From contig JBBDYH010000054.1 in assembly GCA_040901795.1 (NCBI GenBank), forward strand, positions 1 through 5,392: a stretch of 5,392 nucleotides of DNA, given 5' to 3'. The position numbers and the translations under genes were made by a program. This stretch comes from JBBDYH01 sp040901795. Lineage in GTDB: Bacteria; Planctomycetota; Planctomycetia; Pirellulales; JALHPA01. The first letter of the stretch is position 1, and each line of letters opens with the position of its first letter. Under the pieces are notes generated by a model. The model was given only the letters and a program-made list of their open reading frames with translations, was not told where the DNA came from and ran no database searches. Positions 3,644 through 5,392 of the stretch are shown here, piece after piece.

Positions 3644-5287
3644 CTATTTTGCCTGGACCCTCGATTTGCCCACCCGCTTTTTCGGAGCCTCGGCCGGCGC
3701 GGTCTTGGCCGCCAGTCGGCTGATCGACTCAAGCTCACGAGCCCACAGCGCTTGTAGCTCCTTCGCTTTCTCAGGCAGCTCTGTCGCTAGATCATTCGAT
3801 TCGGCGCGGTCGGTGCGGAGGTCGTAGAGCTCCCACGCATCGCCTTTGGCAGCCACCAGCTTCCAGTCGCCGACGCGGATCGCGCGATTGCCTTCATGGA
3901 GCCACCACAGAAAGTCGCGCTCTACCGTGACGTCGCGGCCAAACGCCGGGACCAGGCTTCGGCCAGGAGCAGGCGGAATGGGCTCGCCTTCCCACTGATT
4001 CGATTTCTGAATGCCCGCCACCTGCAGAACCGTCGGGACGATGTCGATCACGTGCGCCGGCGTGTGCCGTAGTTCGCCGCGCGCCTTGATGCCAGCGGGC
4101 CAATGCACGATCAGCGGTGTGCTGATGCCGCCTTCATGCACCCACGTCTTGTGGCGGCGAAAGGGCGTGTTCGACGCGCTCGAGAAGCCAGGACCCAAGC
4201 AAAGATACGATCGGGCGCTGCCCGGCGGCGCTTGCGGATCGTGGCCACCGTTGCGGACCATGATCTCGGCGCTCGCCCCGTTGTCCGAAGCGAAAAAGAT
4301 CAACGTGTTTTCATAGACGCCCATTGCCTTGAGCTGCTCAATTAGCCGGCCGATCTCGCGGTCCATCCGATCGACCATGGCCGCATGGATTGCCATTTTG
4401 GTGGCCTGAAAGCGCCGCTGCTCGTCCGTCAGTTCCAACCACGGCAGCGGTCGATTAATCTCGCCCGGTCCAAGTTTCGCAAGCGCCTCCGGAAAGTGAT
4501 ATGGCGGGCCTACGTCGCGTTCGAGTTTCGACAGCGTCGTCCCAACGAGGCCCATCATTTGTTGACGCGCGAAGCGTCGCTCGCGCATCGCATCCCAGCC
4601 GTCGAGATACTTGTCGCGGTAGCGGGCGATGTCTTCCGGGAGCGCGTGCAGAGGAAAGTGCGGCGCGATGAAGGCGACGTAGTGAAAGAAGGGTCGAGCG
4701 GCATATTTGTCGCCATGTTCTCGCAGGCAGTCGTTGGCATGATCGATCGTGGCGATCGTGCTATAGTAGCCCGATTCATCGCCGCCCGGCTTTACCGGTC
4801 TATCGTCGAGTGGGTTGCCCCTCGCGGTGAAATAGTTCCCCTGGTTTCGTACATCGAGCGAACGATCAAAGCCGCCGGCCAGCACTTTGCCGTCGATGTG
4901 CCACTTGCCGCTGTGGTAACAGCGATAACCGTGCGGCTTGAGAAAGTCGGGCAGCAGCCGTGCCCAGCGTTGCCGGACGCCACCGCCGCCGCCTCCCAAA
5001 CCTGGCAGTGTGTCGCGATGCACCTGCTGGGCGTAGTAGCCGGTCAACAGCGATGCGCGAGTCGGCCAGCAGCGCGCCGTATTATAGAACTGGGTGAACC
5101 GCAGCCCCCCGGCTGCCAGCTTGTCGAGGTTCGGCGTGGCGATCTCGCCGCCATAGCAACCCAAGTCCGAATAGCCCAAGTCATCCGCCAGGATGAAAAC
5201 GACGTTTGGCTTCTCGCTGGCATCGGCCGCCCGGCTGACAGCAAATAAGCCCAGCGCCAGCAGAAAAGGCGCCGCATTTCTCATCAT
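3644..5287 (-). CDS. Secreted formylglycine-dependent sulfatase (arylsulfatase-type, Pfam Sulfatase)
   Basis: The 547-residue enzyme is predicted to hydrolyse a sulfate ester, probably outside the cytoplasm. A signal peptide covers about residues 1-23 (hydrophobic PFLLALGLFAV, ADA before the mature start). All S1-family active-site elements are present: metal ligands D35-D36 in ILADDLG; C73-x-P-x-R77 in CWPTRASLLTG, where Cys73 is converted to formylglycine; K128 and H130 in GKWH; H210 in APHFPLH; D335-N336 in SDNG; K380 in RHKTWVHEGG. The C-terminal subdomain carries GDWKLV and LYDL motifs, then a basic Lys/Ala/Pro tail (about 526-547). A six-glycine run (98-103) after the CxPxR helix is unusual. 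The substrate (polysaccharide or aryl sulfate) cannot be told. Starts at 5287 or 5284 (MM) are both possible; the longer frame to 5350 would enter the tRNA and is rejected. No Shine-Dalgarno is visible. It requires a formylglycine-generating enzyme, not encoded here. Confidence 0.96.
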   Translation of the reverse strand: MMRNAAPFLLALGLFAVSRAADASEKPNVVFILADDLGYSDLGCYGGEIATPNLDKLAAGGLRFTQFYNTARCWPTRASLLTGYYAQQVHRDTLPGLGGGGGGVRQRWARLLPDFLKPHGYRCYHSGKWHIDGKVLAGGFDRSLDVRNQGNYFTARGNPLDDRPVKPGGDESGYYSTIATIDHANDCLREHGDKYAARPFFHYVAFIAPHFPLHALPEDIARYRDKYLDGWDAMRERRFARQQMMGLVGTTLSKLERDVGPPYHFPEALAKLGPGEINRPLPWLELTDEQRRFQATKMAIHAAMVDRMDREIGRLIEQLKAMGVYENTLIFFASDNGASAEIMVRNGGHDPQAPPGSARSYLCLGPGFSSASNTPFRRHKTWVHEGGISTPLIVHWPAGIKARGELRHTPAHVIDIVPTVLQVAGIQKSNQWEGEPIPPAPGRSLVPAFGRDVTVERDFLWWLHEGNRAIRVGDWKLVAAKGDAWELYDLRTDRAESNDLATELPEKAKELQALWARELESISRLAAKTAPAEAPKKRVGKSRVQAK

Positions 5288-5320
5288 GTGAACCGCGCGG
5301 GAGAGTTGGCGTGCGACAAG

Positions 5321-5392
<72 letters not shown>

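Noticed and set aside
4385..5248. 287-codon open frame on the plus strand
   Set aside because: It is entirely antisense to the sulfatase, whose full active-site motif set is in frame on the other strand. It has no recognisable domain and is a typical GC-rich shadow frame.

Overview
The window looks like part of a chromosome from Planctomycetota or a close PVC relative. This is an inference from gene content: a formylglycine-type sulfatase, a Tat-exported beta-lactamase-fold serine hydrolase, a PEP-CTERM-tagged trypsin-like protease, a RayT-type transposase remnant with REP hairpins, and weak or absent Shine-Dalgarno sites on most genes. No marker gene fixes the taxon.

Layout. Positions 1-402 (minus) hold a broken REP-associated tyrosine transposase (RayT) interrupted by TGA where the family has a Trp (TGG). 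Its upstream side, 411-540, carries three REP hairpins with GTAG heads, two of them fused head to head. At 582-1619 (plus) is a secreted S1-family protease with a complete triad and a C-terminal PEP-CTERM sorting signal. A 40-residue secreted-peptide ORF (1616-1738) overlaps its stop codon as ATGA and has a strong GGAGGA ribosome site. The 1739-2445 region has no convincing gene but is dense in structure: a second REP-like hairpin pair, a nested inverted-repeat element, two 10-bp-period repeat arrays, several palindromes in an AT-rich patch, and a 15/16 match to the parS consensus bound by ParB. A Tat-exported serine hydrolase follows at 2446-3570 (plus), flanked on both sides by decamer arrays in opposite orientation. 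It converges on a full-length secreted sulfatase at 3644-5287 (minus), which starts 33 nt downstream of a tRNA-Phe(GAA) gene (5321 to one base beyond the window end).

How it fits together. The three intact large genes encode exported hydrolases (protease, esterase/beta-lactamase fold, sulfatase), which fits a polymer-degrading lifestyle. They do not form one operon: protease and peptide are plausibly co-translated, while the serine hydrolase and sulfatase converge. No exosortase, formylglycine-generating enzyme or ParB gene lies in the window, although three of its elements imply that they exist elsewhere in the genome. The most notable material is non-coding: the REP/RayT remnant with a compensatory stem change, the decamer arrays, and the parS-like site beside AT-rich palindromes.
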